Positions 47,480 to 58,202 of a DNA stretch of 64,000 bases are shown here, piece after piece; position 1 is the stretch's first letter, and each line of letters starts with the position of its first letter. A model generated the notes under the pieces. The model saw only the letters and a list, made by a program, of their open reading frames with translations, did not search any database and was not told the origin of the DNA. A program made the position numbers and the translations under genes. The stretch is from Dasypus novemcinctus. Taxonomy: Eukaryota; Chordata; Mammalia; Cingulata; Dasypodidae. The DNA is taken from assembly GCF_030445035.2 (NCBI RefSeq), contig NC_080682.1, forward strand, positions 28,502,770 to 28,566,769, given 5' to 3'.

Positions 47480-48170
47480 GTGACTCAAACATGTTTATTG
47501 AGGCACTGTTCTAGGTGTTGGGGATACAGAGTTGAACATAATTGACAAAAAGCTTGTGCTCATTGAGATGTCAAAATGGGGAAGACAGAGAATGAAAAAA
47601 AGGTATAATCAAAAAATATAAAATGTCAGATAACTGTTATGGAAAACAAATGCAGTGCTGATGAGGGATGAGTCATGTGTGACTTTAAATAGGGTGATAT
47701 TGGATGGTTTTATGAGCAAGAGAATGAGAAAAGACCCATACAATTAAATGGAGAAAGGGAATTTCAGAAAAAAGAAATAAATGTGACTTTTCCAGGCAGC
47801 ATCAGTTCTAACTGGAGTAGAGGATGCTGAGGTCAGTGTAGCTGCTCCAAAATGAGTGTGATAGACATAAAGATTAAGGATGATTTCATAGAAGTAAGGA
47901 GTAGGGACAAGAACATATTGGACCTGTAGGCCCTGAAAATTTTTTTTATTTTTACTCTTAATGTGATGAGAAGTCTTAAAGGTTTGTGAAGAAAAGTGAC
48001 ATGATATGACCATGTTTTGAGAATTTTATTGGCCCCGTATGTTGAGATTAGATTAAAGGGGTGTAAATCAGAATGGAGGAAGATAATCTGGAATGCTGTG
48101 GCAATAATTTTCAGATGGAAATGATGGTCTTTGGACAAGGATTGTAGCAGAAGAGGTGTTGAGAAATTCT
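47480..48170 (+). repeat. Ancient mammal-wide interspersed repeat
   Basis: The order TTTATTGAGGCACTGTTCTAG, GTGTTGGGGATACAGAGTTGAA, TTAAATAGGGTGATATTGG, GGTTTGTGAAGAAAAGTGACA, TGGAATGCTGTGGCAATAAT and GGTCTTTGGACAAGGATTGTA follows a very old mammalian repeat (L2-era). Family name not certain; about 0.7 kb. Confidence 0.5.
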
Positions 48171-49149
48171 CACTCTCCTAATATATTCTGCACAGAGAGT
48201 CAATATGATATGATGGACAAGGTGTGAGGTGTGAGACAGAGTAAATTAAGGACGATACTTATGTCTTTGCCGGAACAAGTAGTAGAATAGTTTTTCACTA
48301 CCTGAGATTAAATTTCAAATACTGCAATTGTCTATCAGAGTATTATCTTGTGAAAGAAACAAAACTGTTAATTATATACCTAAAGCCTTTGAATATTGTC
48401 TGGCATTCATTAGGTGCTCTTTAAATATAATCTTTATTTTGCTATTATTATAATACAACATCAATATTTTGCAAAAAAAAATATTGTTCATATTTTATCA
48501 TGCTCTGTTCCAGTCTTATCATTTTAAAGTAGTTTGACTTTTGCCTTACATTGAATTTTGACATACCACCCTGAAGAAAACAATTTTGTCTTGAAATATC
48601 TCAGACCACATGTTACATAAAATATGGCATGCAGTGATATAAACAGGAAAAATAGAAAACCATGTAAATATATTGGTGGATTACATTTCCAAATGTTCTA
48701 TGGTATTTATTTAGTAAGAGCATAAGTAAATTTTATTATATGTTACAGGAGGATGGGATAGTCTGAATTTAATTAAAAGGTAAGCAATTTCTGAACTTAT
48801 GTCTGAAAAATTAGAGAAAATTTTGACAATCATTGCAAAGAAAAAACAACAGGATATATTTTCTAAATCATAGAATTGTGCTTAAAATAAAGCAAGGTTA
48901 GCACAAATCATAAAAAAATCAAGAAAAGATAAGTGCATATAAATATAAGAAAATACACAATGAATGTTCAAGATGAGATATTAGTTAAAAAGAAATAGTT
49001 TAAAAATATGTTTATGAAAGACATCTTCAAAGGCAAAGAAAAAAAAAAGCAACAGCAATAAATGTAGATTATAGAAAACTGGAGTTCAAAGCAAAAATGA
49101 ATACTGAGACAGTAATTTATATGGATATTATGTGGCAAGCCAAAATTTT
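48171..49149. other. Unassigned AT-rich DNA left of copy B
   Basis: No gene seen. Part of it may be copy B extending left, since its partner would lie outside the window. Confidence 0.4.
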
Positions 49150-50050
49150 TATATGAATTATGGATGTAGAGGAAAACAATGAAATTTTCGTTATTGAATA
49201 AATTAATTAGCAGTGATGAACTTTGGAGAATTTATTAAAGTTTTAATCCTAAATTAGAGGTTGAACTTTATTTTAATCTTTCAAAAATATTTTAAAAAAT
49301 GAATAAGTATAGTTTTACAAAGGAATTCTTAATATAAGTTAAAAGACTACAAATCACTTTAAAGGAAAAATATCGTTTACAACTACGGTTTAAGTTTAAA
49401 TACAAATTATCAAATACAGGAAAATGAGAAAAATATATTTTCTTATATATATACTGAATAGTAGAGAAAATTAAAACTGTACTTCGGAATTGCATAGAGA
49501 TATTTTTAATAGGAAATATTAGCAACCTACCTGACCAAAATTTATGGATATTACACAATTTGGATTAATTATCAATTATTAGCTTTGCAACTTTTCTCTA
49601 TTAAAATTCTGAAAACAAATGAACAAAGAATTTAACTCAAAAATGTATATCTTTATAAAGAACATAAACTTACAGAAACAAGGAACAAGAAAATAAGTTT
49701 TATAATTATAAGAAAATTAAACAAAAATTAGTAGTTACTAAGGCTTATTGATATATCACCAAATGGTAGGGTTTTCAATTGGTTAGGTAGATGCAAAAGA
49801 ATTAGAAAGCAGATATTTTATCTCATGAATTTAGAAAATATTAGGTCTTAAAGCAATATAAAATATGTTTCTTGATTTAAGTCTGAACCAAGAAAATATT
49901 CATCTCCCAAATTTAAATGCCAAAGGAAGTATGAAAAGTTATAGTTTTGAGCACAAAACAAAAGGTGAATATACAAATAGATAATGACAAATATGAATAT
50001 ATAACTATAATATATGCATACATATGCATAAGTATTTCTGACTAAAATGC

Positions 50051-50281
50051 TCAAGAATAGTTAGAATATTTCTGTTTTTCTTTAATGATTTTTGCTCTAA
50101 GACAAAGTATTGACGTGCTCTTTATTCTTTTTGGCTGTTTGTTTATGAATGAGTTTAGCAAAAGAATTAAAACCAGTAAACATAGCATACCAAATGCTAT
50201 TGTGAATTCAAAATTTGTAAGAATGTATGTATTCTGGTTATTGTGATCAAAATTCCTTAGGACTGCTTTAATTTTTTCCAT
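50051..50281 (-). other. Small open frame with one hydrophobic segment
   Basis: 76 codons from ATG at 50281. One strongly hydrophobic stretch (about residues 26-45, F-T-I-A-F-G-M-L-C-L-L-V-L-I-L-L-L) is followed by a basic segment. In copy A the aligned region (about 1385-1575) has lost the ATG and has stops. No family recognised; this may be a chance frame. Confidence 0.15.
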
Positions 50282-50837
50282 TCAACATCTGAAATTATCT
50301 GTAAAACAACTCTATGGACTTTGAATTGTTTATTTTTTGCAATTGAGAAAACTGTATTTAAATTCTCATTTACCAAGGAAAAAACAGTGAAAATTCTGGC
50401 ATTTCTAGCATTCAAACTCTAGTTTTTTTTTCTAATTCAAAGCAGCATTCTGTAAAACTGAATTAGATACTTTTATTTTTAAATAACTGGAATCACCTCT
50501 GTAAAAGGCCTCCATGAAAAATTATCTGAAATTGGATATGCATGGAAATTTCACTGATACAGTTTCAATAAAACAACACGTTTTTTAAATTTTTGCTCAG
50601 TAGTTGCCTTTTAAAATACTATATTAAAAACACAGGCTCAACACATATTTCATGGATTTCATATATTACATAGATTTCTAAAAACATATTCTTGGAGATT
50701 TTCCATATTTTGTATGGTCAAATAGAGGATGGACTGAACAGAAACAATTTAAAGGATGATACTGTATTTAGAGAGAGACCAAGGAAATTCTTAAATAGAG
50801 AAGAAAAAATGATGAACTCAAATGTTTAGCATCACTG

Positions 50838-51787
50838 TCACTTCCATTGCCTGGAGCCCTCCCTCTTATGTATGACTCTTAGGAGAGCACTTTTTACCTC
50901 TTTGTTCCTAAGACTATAAATGAATGGATTCAGCATGGGGACCACCATAGTATAAAAAACAGATGCCACTTAATCCTTTCCCAAAGAGTAGGACTTTTTA
51001 GGTTTTAAATAAGTAAACATTGTAGTGCTAATAAAGATGGTGACACCCAGGAGGTGGGAGGCACAAGTAGAGAAGGCTTTGCGCTTTCCTGAAGTGGACT
51101 TAATTTTCAGGATAGTAGATAAAATGGACCCATAAGACAAAGAGATTGTGATAAGAGACACCATTACATTTAGACTACCGAGAATGAACATCAAGATTTC
51201 AGTGTCTTGAATGTCAGTGCAGGACAGGGCTAAAATTGGGATTAAATCACAGAAAAAGTGATAGATCACGTTGGATTTGCACAAATGCAATCTGTTCATA
51301 TAAAGAACAATGAGTAAGGATTCAGTAAATCCAATCACATAGGACCCAGTGATGAGGGTGTGACAGAGTCTCGTGGACATAACAACTTGGTAATGAAGAG
51401 GCTGGCAAATAGCTACATAACGGTCATAGGCCATTGAGGAGAGAAGGAAAAACTCAGTGATAGCCAAGAAGAAAAAGAAATACATCTGGGTGAAGCAGCC
51501 TATGAATGAAATATATTTGTTGGAAGTCAGTAAGTTCTCTAAGGTTTTAGGAATGATGGCAGTTGAGTAACCCAAGTCAAGCAGTGACAAGTGACTGAGG
51601 AAAAAATACATGGGGGTGTGAAGTTGGACATCTAGGTGAATTAAAAGTATCATCCCTGCATTCCCGAACAGGGCAGTCAGGTATATCAGGAGAAATAGGA
51701 TAAAAAGTACCTCCGGATCTCTTCAGAGTCAGTCAATCCCATAAGGATGAAGTCAAGTACATCTGTGTTATTTCTACTTTCCAGCAT
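50838..51787 (-). pseudogene. OR8H-like: Olfactory receptor pseudogene, OR8H-like
   Basis: Same family as the intact receptor at 2213-3160; 950 nt from ATG at 51787 to a TGA at 50838-50840. Two lesions. First, a 1-base deletion near 51707 at the start of TM1 throws the frame off after E-E-I-R. Second, a TAA at 50968-50970 replaces the Gln codon of G-K-D-Q-V-A-S before TM7. Between them 227 codons are open and keep [20 protein letters not shown] and K-A-F-S-T-C-A-S-H. After the stop the frame still reads [12 protein letters not shown] and ends two codons from where the intact copy ends. About 80 percent identical to the intact copy. No functional receptor can be made. Confidence 0.93.
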
Positions 51788-52129
51788 TCAACTCTGTGAA
51801 CTGTTGAGAAATCAAAGCAGATACTGAGCATGATGACCCCAGAACTGTTTTGTTCGTAAAAATGAACTGCCATTTCTTAAACTACTTTAGGTGATTGTAG
51901 AAATTCATGATAAGGTGGAGAATGCAAAAAATGTCTAAAAAAAATCTTAATTTGAATGCCAAAAATAAATTAGGTAGAAATTAACATTGAGATGTATTAT
52001 AGTAGTAACTTTTATATATATTGCGTTAGTAAAATGAACACTGTACTTTTATAAATAGTTCCCTTCATTAACATCTATCTAGATTAAAATATTATACCAT
52101 ATTTTTAAAAATTGCATGCATTTATTAGA

Positions 52130-52235
52130 TAAGAATAGGGCACAGGAAGTTAAGTAATTTACAGAGTCCCAACCATTAAGTATTGTTTGCTCTGTGATCT
52201 GATCAAAATTGGTTGAGGCAAGAGATCATGGTTAT
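52130..52235 (+). repeat. MIR-like relic (copy B counterpart)
   Basis: GGGCACAGGAAGTTAAGTAA, then CAGAGTCCCAACCATTAAG and GCTCTGTGATCTGATC; aligned to 3490-3605. Confidence 0.5.
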
Positions 52236-52420
52236 AGTACTATATTCCTACTTACATTTAATTTCAGAAAAAAAAAGTTCTAGCTATGTACTAAACAATG
52301 ATAGAAAGTTTTAACACATCATTTATTTGCTTTTGCATCTAGTCTTATTTAGTACCGATTGCAGCTAAGAAATTAAAACCTTAGTTGTATTAATATTATG
52401 ACCACACATTTATCAATTTT

Positions 52421-52792
52421 TTTATTGACTTTGTAATAATATTACATTAAAAATATATATGTGAGGTCCCATTCAACCCCCCCCATCCCCCCTCTCCCCC
52501 CCCCCCCCCAACAACACTCGTTCCCATCATCATGACACATCCATTGGATTTGGTAAGTACATCTTTGGGCACCTCTGCACCTCATAGACAATGGTCCACA
52601 TCATGGCCCATACTCTCCTCCATTCCATCCAGTGGGCCCTGTGAGGATTTACAATGTCCGGTGATTACCTCTGAAGCATCATCCAGGGCAGCTCCATGTC
52701 CCAAAGACGCCTCCACCTCTCATCTCTTCCTGCCTTTCCCCATACCCATCGTCCACCATGTCCACTTTTCCCAATCCAATGCCACCTCTTCT
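52421..52792 (-). mobile_element. 5'-truncated L1 (3'UTR only) with target duplication
   Basis: Matches 28867-29235, the distal 3'UTR of the long L1, in the same orientation, with the T-rich end at 52421. Flanked by CACATTTATCAATTTT (52405-52420) and CACATTTATTAATTTT (52793-52808), 15 of 16 identical. Copy A has an uninterrupted empty site near 3785-3800. It has a longer C run (52496-52509) than its relative. Confidence 0.88.
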
Positions 52793-52808
52793 CACATTTA
52801 TTAATTTT

Positions 52809-53997
52809 AAGAAGATAAGGTTTTAATAGATTAGTCAAATTTCTTCAAAATATTTCAATTTTAATATATATACATTGCTTGATGACTCTGATTCCATTGA
52901 TTGTATATTTCCATTTCACAAATCCTGTCTTTCTTAGATAAGATTTGCAAGATACGTATATATTTGTTTAGCATATCATTCTAATAATATCCCCATTTAA
53001 AAAAAATAAATGAAGCAATTTAACTTTGAGAGTAATACTTACAAGGAGTCAAAGTTGGTGGAAAACTTTCTTCAGCATCATCTGACTAGAAAATTTTCTA
53101 TCACAAATTTTCTGCACAAATAAAATATGTAAATAATTTAAGAAGTCTGAATTTTCTGCAATTCAATAATTGTTTACTTTGAGATAACTTAAGTTTAATT
53201 TTTGAGTATTTATTTTTACATATGAGGTACAAAAATATCAACTTAAATATTTTTTCAGGTCCTGTTCAAATAGAAAGTTCACCTAGAAATTATTTCTCAC
53301 AAGTATACCTACATTGAATCCAAACAGAGAATATTATCCATTACCTTTCACCCTGATAATTCCATGGCACCCTTTATATTGAGAATTGTTTGATAACGCA
53401 ACATTTGGTTATCTCTGGGACCAATTTCCAAGGAAGTTTTCTTGGCGTGATGTCAAAGATGAAAGTTCAAGGACTAATGCATCCTTGTTAGTTTTGAAAC
53501 AGAGTCCCACCTCCCACCCCCACTTTAGCAACCATGTATTATTGAGCATCATGTTTGGTACTCTTTTGTGATGATATATTTTGTGACTGGGTATAGACAA
53601 GTTATTACTAGAGAAATAGTTAATTAATCTCTGACTGAAAGTGAGCTCTTAAACCACCAAGGATAGAATAGAATATTTTTCACAATGTGACACTACATTG
53701 GACTAATAATAGTTCATTACACAGATTATTTTACCAAATAATGCATAGAAGAGAGTGAAAATAGTTTGTGTCATTATTCTTTAAATATATTTCCTGTGAG
53801 TATTCCCTTTCAGCCATATAAAGATTAATTATATGTGTACTTATGAGTTTATATAATTTTTTTTACAATGAATAATTTTCAGTAATATTCTGATTTTATT
53901 ATTAAATAATTAAAATAAACTGATACCTATATTATAATAGAGTTTAGTAAAACCTACAATTTCATATATTTTGTATTGACTGGAGCAGCGTAACTAA
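52809..53997. other. Gene-free part of copy B
   Basis: AT-rich DNA aligned with about 3800-5000 of copy A; no coding region. Confidence 0.5.
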
Positions 53998-54410
53998 GTT
54001 TTTTCTAGGGGTGTGCACCAGCCGATAAATAGACATTTTTGAGGTATCACAAGGAAAACATGGTATAATTTTCCAGGCAGGTTTGGAAGTATAAACTAAT
54101 TCACCACCACAGCACATATACTGTTATATTCAACCACAATATTTGTTAACTTTGTTTTATTGTTTAGTGTATTGGCTTTTATTATATTAAAAAATACACA
54201 AGTTTTATGAACATTGTTGCAACAGTACAAATGTACTACTGTGTTGAATAAGTTGACACTCCCAAACCTGACTGGAAAAATTCCACCATATCTTCCTTGT
54301 GATACCTCAAAAATGCCTGTTCATCAGCTAGTGCACAGTCTTAGAAAGAAGTTTGTAAAACTTGTTTTATTATTTAGTGTATTGACTTTTATTATATTGA
54401 AAAAAACATG
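53998..54410. repeat. Local inverted plus direct duplication
   Basis: 53998-54136 and 54215-54357 are reverse complements with some divergence; the shared core ATTTTTGAGGTATCACAAGG (54034) reappears inverted at 54290-54312. In addition, TTTATTGTTTAGTGTATTGG (54157) recurs directly as TTTATTATTTAGTGTATTGA (54368). Copy A (about 5000-5190) has a single, unduplicated version. Confidence 0.8.
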
Positions 54411-54893
54411 AGAGAAGAAACAGAAATGAGAAAAGGTTTTGATTTTCTGGTCAAAAGCTTACTTCCTCTATATACAACCAGGTGAAATGCATTCTTCTGA
54501 ATCTTTCATTAATTAATGATAATGAAGTTAATTTCCATGTAAATTTAGAACAACTACAAGAAAACCTGTTTATACCACAGAGTTTATAGAGAATTTGATG
54601 GTACCAATCAAAGAATTAGAAAGTAATATATTACCTATTTAGTGAAATATTAATATACAATTCTCCAATTCATCAAAAATTCAGTGATACTGAGAAGAGC
54701 CTGTTTGGAGATTAAAAGGACAGCATTAATTTATTTCAGAATATGTGACCTTGGGTTTAATATTTTCCATGTCAGTGTCACCACGATAGAATGCATATAC
54801 CTTGCAAAATCACCATAAGGCAATTTTCCTTCCTAGGATTGAAATCAATTTTTATAGTCATTTAGTGGACTTTAAAATAATATTGTGTTAAAA

Positions 54894-55211
54894 CAGGGGT
54901 TCTTAGCCTGTTTCGTCCCATGGACCCTATTTCCAGTCAGGTGAAAAGCACGGACCTCTTTTCAGAATGTAGGGGCAGATATTTATGATATTCAACCTGC
55001 ATTGGGTCTAACAACTATCATAATTTCGAAGTATGGATGAGCATAAGTGATTTTTCAAGATATTCAACAGTTGTAATGTGATATGAAATAAATACTATTG
55101 TAAATGGCTGCATACATCCATAACTGAAGGAAATGCTAGATAAAGATAATAAATTGATTTTTTTTTCATGTCACTCTCACAGGCCCCCTGAAAACTTGCA
55201 ACAGACCCCTG
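54894..55211 (+). mobile_element. Non-autonomous hAT-type DNA transposon
   Basis: 318 bp from CAGGGGTTCTTAGCCTG to GCAACAGACCCCTG. The inverted ends match for CAGGGGT. Flanked by 8-bp TGTTAAAA (54886-54893) and TGTTAAAG (55212-55219), the duplication length of the hAT superfamily. No transposase frame. The interior (CCATGGACCC, CAACAGTTGTAATGTGATAT, TAACTGAAGGAAATGCTA) fits a eutherian MER-type element whose name I cannot fix. Absent from copy A. Confidence 0.82.
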
Positions 55212-55345
55212 TGTTAAAGAAAGAATAATTTATAAAACTTTCATGACTAATCTCTTTTCCTTAATTTTAATTTTTTGGACTCTAATATATCATCTCCATT
55301 AGTAAAATGTTTTTGACAGAAGATTAAGACTAAGAAACAGAGAGG

Positions 55346-55869
55346 AAATTTGACCTATTTGCCATACATTTCAAAAATTAGAAATTTTCCCTGACAATTA
55401 TTCAATATAATTATTATTTCAAAAAAATGTATTCCTGTTTTTAAGTCTCTCAATATTTAGTGTGATTTGAAGCTCTATCAACAAATTCACAGTTTTCTGG
55501 AAAATTGGCTTTCTTGTTATTTAATACATTCAGTCACATCTCTGGAATACTGAAGTCTACTTTTTCTGATAGTACTAGATTGCATAGTAGTATTTATATG
55601 CTTTTTTTTTTTTTTTACAGGAACAAATATATACCTTCTCTTACTATTAATCTATTTTTTATACATACCCTCCAGTTAATAGACTCGTTTAAAAGGCCTT
55701 TAACTGTAGTGTGTAAGCCACTTAAACTTAAAATCATTATGAGCTATTTTAATTTTATACCATATAATTTTGAAATTTTGATTCTTCCCTCTTGGCTTCT
55801 TTTTTGTTAATTTCACATTTAATATTAAATTTTATTCCCCCTTTTGGATTTTTTAACCATATTTCCTTG
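55346..55869. other. Unassigned AT-rich DNA
   Basis: Beyond the recognisable end of the duplication; nothing identified. Confidence 0.4.
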
Positions 55870-56470
55870 CATTATATGGTTACTCTTTTCACTGGGAATA
55901 AAATTTGCATCCTTAAGTTATTTTATTGCTGCTCATAAGGAAGTCATTCATTTACCTCAAGATATTTCCAAATTGCCTTTGTTATTTCTTCTTTGGCCAA
56001 TTGTTTGTTGATGAGTGTACTTTTAAAATTTCCTCTTATCAGTGTTTTTTTTCAAGTTTCAATCTGTTCTTGATTTCTAGCATCATTTCTGTGTTGTCAA
56101 AGAAGATTCTTGTAACATTTCAATGTTGCTAAATTTCTTCTTTTGTGACCTAGTATATTGTTTATTTTGGAGAATAACCCATGTTCACTAGAGAAGAATG
56201 TTTATTCTGCTCTGTGTGTGGAGTCTTCTATATAATTCTACTCACTCTAGGTTGCTGACAGTATTTCTCAGATCTTCCATTTCCTTGTAAGTCTTCTATG
56301 TATATGTTCTATCACTTATTGGATGATGCATATTGAATTTTGTTAGATCACAGATCCGTCAGTTTTTCCTTTCAAAAGTCTCAATATTTGTAATGTTATT
56401 GTGGATTTCTGCTGATTTAGCAGATATATATTTATAATTGTCTTGTCTTCTTATTGTATTGACCACTTCA
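55870..56470 (-). mobile_element. Old L1 ORF2 endonuclease remnant
   Basis: Plus-strand cues for a minus-strand L1: GTTATTTCTTCTTTGGCCAA, GACCTAGTATATTGTTTATT, GGAGAATAACCCATGTTCAC and ATATATTTATAATTGTCTTG. Highly diverged. The full-length L1 that follows appears inserted at its edge. Confidence 0.68.
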
Positions 56471-56494
56471 TCAATATCTGGTATGCTGAGGTGG

Positions 56495-56507
56495 GGCAAG
56501 ATGGTGT
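56495..56507 (+). promoter_or_regulatory. YY1-like site at L1 5' terminus
   Basis: GGCAAGATGGTGT near the first bases of the element; core CAAGATGG as in human L1. Confidence 0.5.
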
Positions 56508-56574
56508 CTGAGTGAGAGCACCTTATATTCTCTCCTGCAAAGAAGCTGAGTAGGGTTAGAATCCTGCTGGACCA

Positions 56575-57180
56575 GGCTATTTCGGGTGTTTGCAGGGCAG
56601 GAGGTGTCTGGATGTCGATTTAGTGGGACGGTGACAGAGGAGATTCTTGTAAGAGAATTTTGGGTCTCTTTCGCAGAGGTCGGGGCTGTGCGCGGGACCC
56701 TTCCCCCTGAGGCTGGTGGCCCAGCAGTGGTGATTCCAGGAGGCTTTGCTATGATAGGGAGTTCCCAAGTCCTGAGCGGGCTGTTTCAGGGGCTTGCAGG
56801 GTGTGAGGTGTCTGGAAGTTGATTTGGTGAGACAGTGACAGAGGAGATTCTTGCAAGAGGTGGAACTTTTGGTTTCTGACATGGAGGTCAAAAGTTCTAG
56901 GAGGAACCCTTCCACCTAGGGCTGACGGTCCATCTGTGGCAGTCTCTGAGCTCTTTGTAGTTCAGCGACACCCCCAGCAGGTTGTTTTGGGGGCTTGCAA
57001 GGCAGGAGGTATCTGCATGTCGATTTGGTGAGACAGTGACCGAAGAGATATTTGTGAGAGGTGGAATTTTGGGTTTCTGACACAGAGGTCAGAGTTTGTG
57101 GGTGGGACCCCTATCCCAAGGGCTGGTGCCCAGCTGCAGGGATCCCTGAAGGCTGTGTTGCACTGCAGTCCTCCCAGACC
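56575..57180 (+). repeat. Three tandem L1 5'UTR monomers (about 203 bp)
   Basis: Units start at GGCTATTTCGGGTGTTTGC (56575), GGCTGTTTCAGGGGCTTGC (56779) and GGTTGTTTTGGGGGCTTGC (56980), spacing 204 and 201 bp. Each contains GAGGTGTCTGGATGTCGATT-like and GTGACAGAGGAGATTCTTG-like blocks and a GTGGGACCC...CCCAGC block. A related single unit is present in the L1 at 28867-38581. Confidence 0.85.
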
Positions 57181-57344
57181 CCATGTTAACTGGATGCATG
57201 GTTCCCAGGTCTGTGTCCCCTAAACCCTGGTGACCTATGCTCCAGAGACTCATGCACCTTGAGTCTGCATTGTCACAGACTTCCCATCCCTGAATCCACC
57301 GCACCCAGAGGTCCATTTGAGGTCCTTGATTATCCTAGCCCTCA

Positions 57345-57800
57345 GCATTTGTGTTTGTGTGTGTGTGTCTTGTTGCTATATTGCTTTATCTCCTGATCTT
57401 TTCTCCCATTTTATCCCCAAAGCTCCTTTTTCATTTATTTAGGGTTTTTTCTCCTTTTCTTTTTCTTGCTTGTTCCCCTCCCTTTTCTTGCACACCCCCT
57501 TTTATTCTTCTCTTTTTTTTCTTTTCTCTCTTTTTCTTCTTATTTTATTTTATTTTATTTATATAATAGGTACTGCAGGGAGTGCTTCACATTTGCTGTA
57601 TTTCCTCATCTTCCATTTCCTCTTTTCTGTGTGAATTGATTTTGGCCACATACACTATCCCCTTTCCCCCACATCTTGCTATCCTCCATCATCTACTGTC
57701 TCTCTTACATTCCACCTCCCTTTCTTTGGTCCTCAAATTGTCTAACTTTAATTTATAATACCTTTGTTCTGTTTTCTGTCTTTTATCCACTCTTGATATT
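57345..57800 (+). repeat. Pyrimidine-rich tract of L1 5'UTR
   Basis: (GT)n at 57350-57368, then strongly T/C-rich sequence including a TTTTA pentamer run at about 57540-57562. Counterpart of the purine-rich plus-strand region 36900-37500 in the oppositely oriented L1. Confidence 0.7.
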
Positions 57801-58202
57801 ATTGTCTTTCTTTTCTCTTCCCTCTCTCATGAAAACACTGGCTTTTTAATTCATACTATATTCCTTCCCATATTCACTTGACTATATCATTATAGGTACT
57901 CTACTTACTGCTATAACTCTACACAACTTACATGAGTCTAATATCCATTCTCCCAGATCTCACATTGTTGCTCTGTTAAAATTTATTACCAATACTACTT
58001 TGTACATTTTCTTTTCTTAATCATTTTGCTTTCCCTGACCCTAATATTTTCCTTCAAGGTGAACTCACCCAGCAACAAGAAAATAGAGTAAGAAGAACAA
58101 AGTGACACAGAGAAGATATAACACTTATGCAAAAACAACAACTAATTAATCACCAGGACTAGACAAAGAAGCTAAGGAACTGATTAAACCCATCAAGATA
58201 AA

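Larger units (their letters stand above)
49150..55345. repeat. Segmental duplication, copy B (contains OR pseudogene)
   Basis: Direct-orientation partner of 1-5815. It has private insertions: an L1 3'-end fragment at 52421-52792, an inverted duplication at 53998-54410 and a hAT element at 54894-55211. It lacks both DAS SINEs of copy A. Protein-level divergence of the two OR frames is roughly 20 percent, so the duplication is not recent. Confidence 0.8.
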
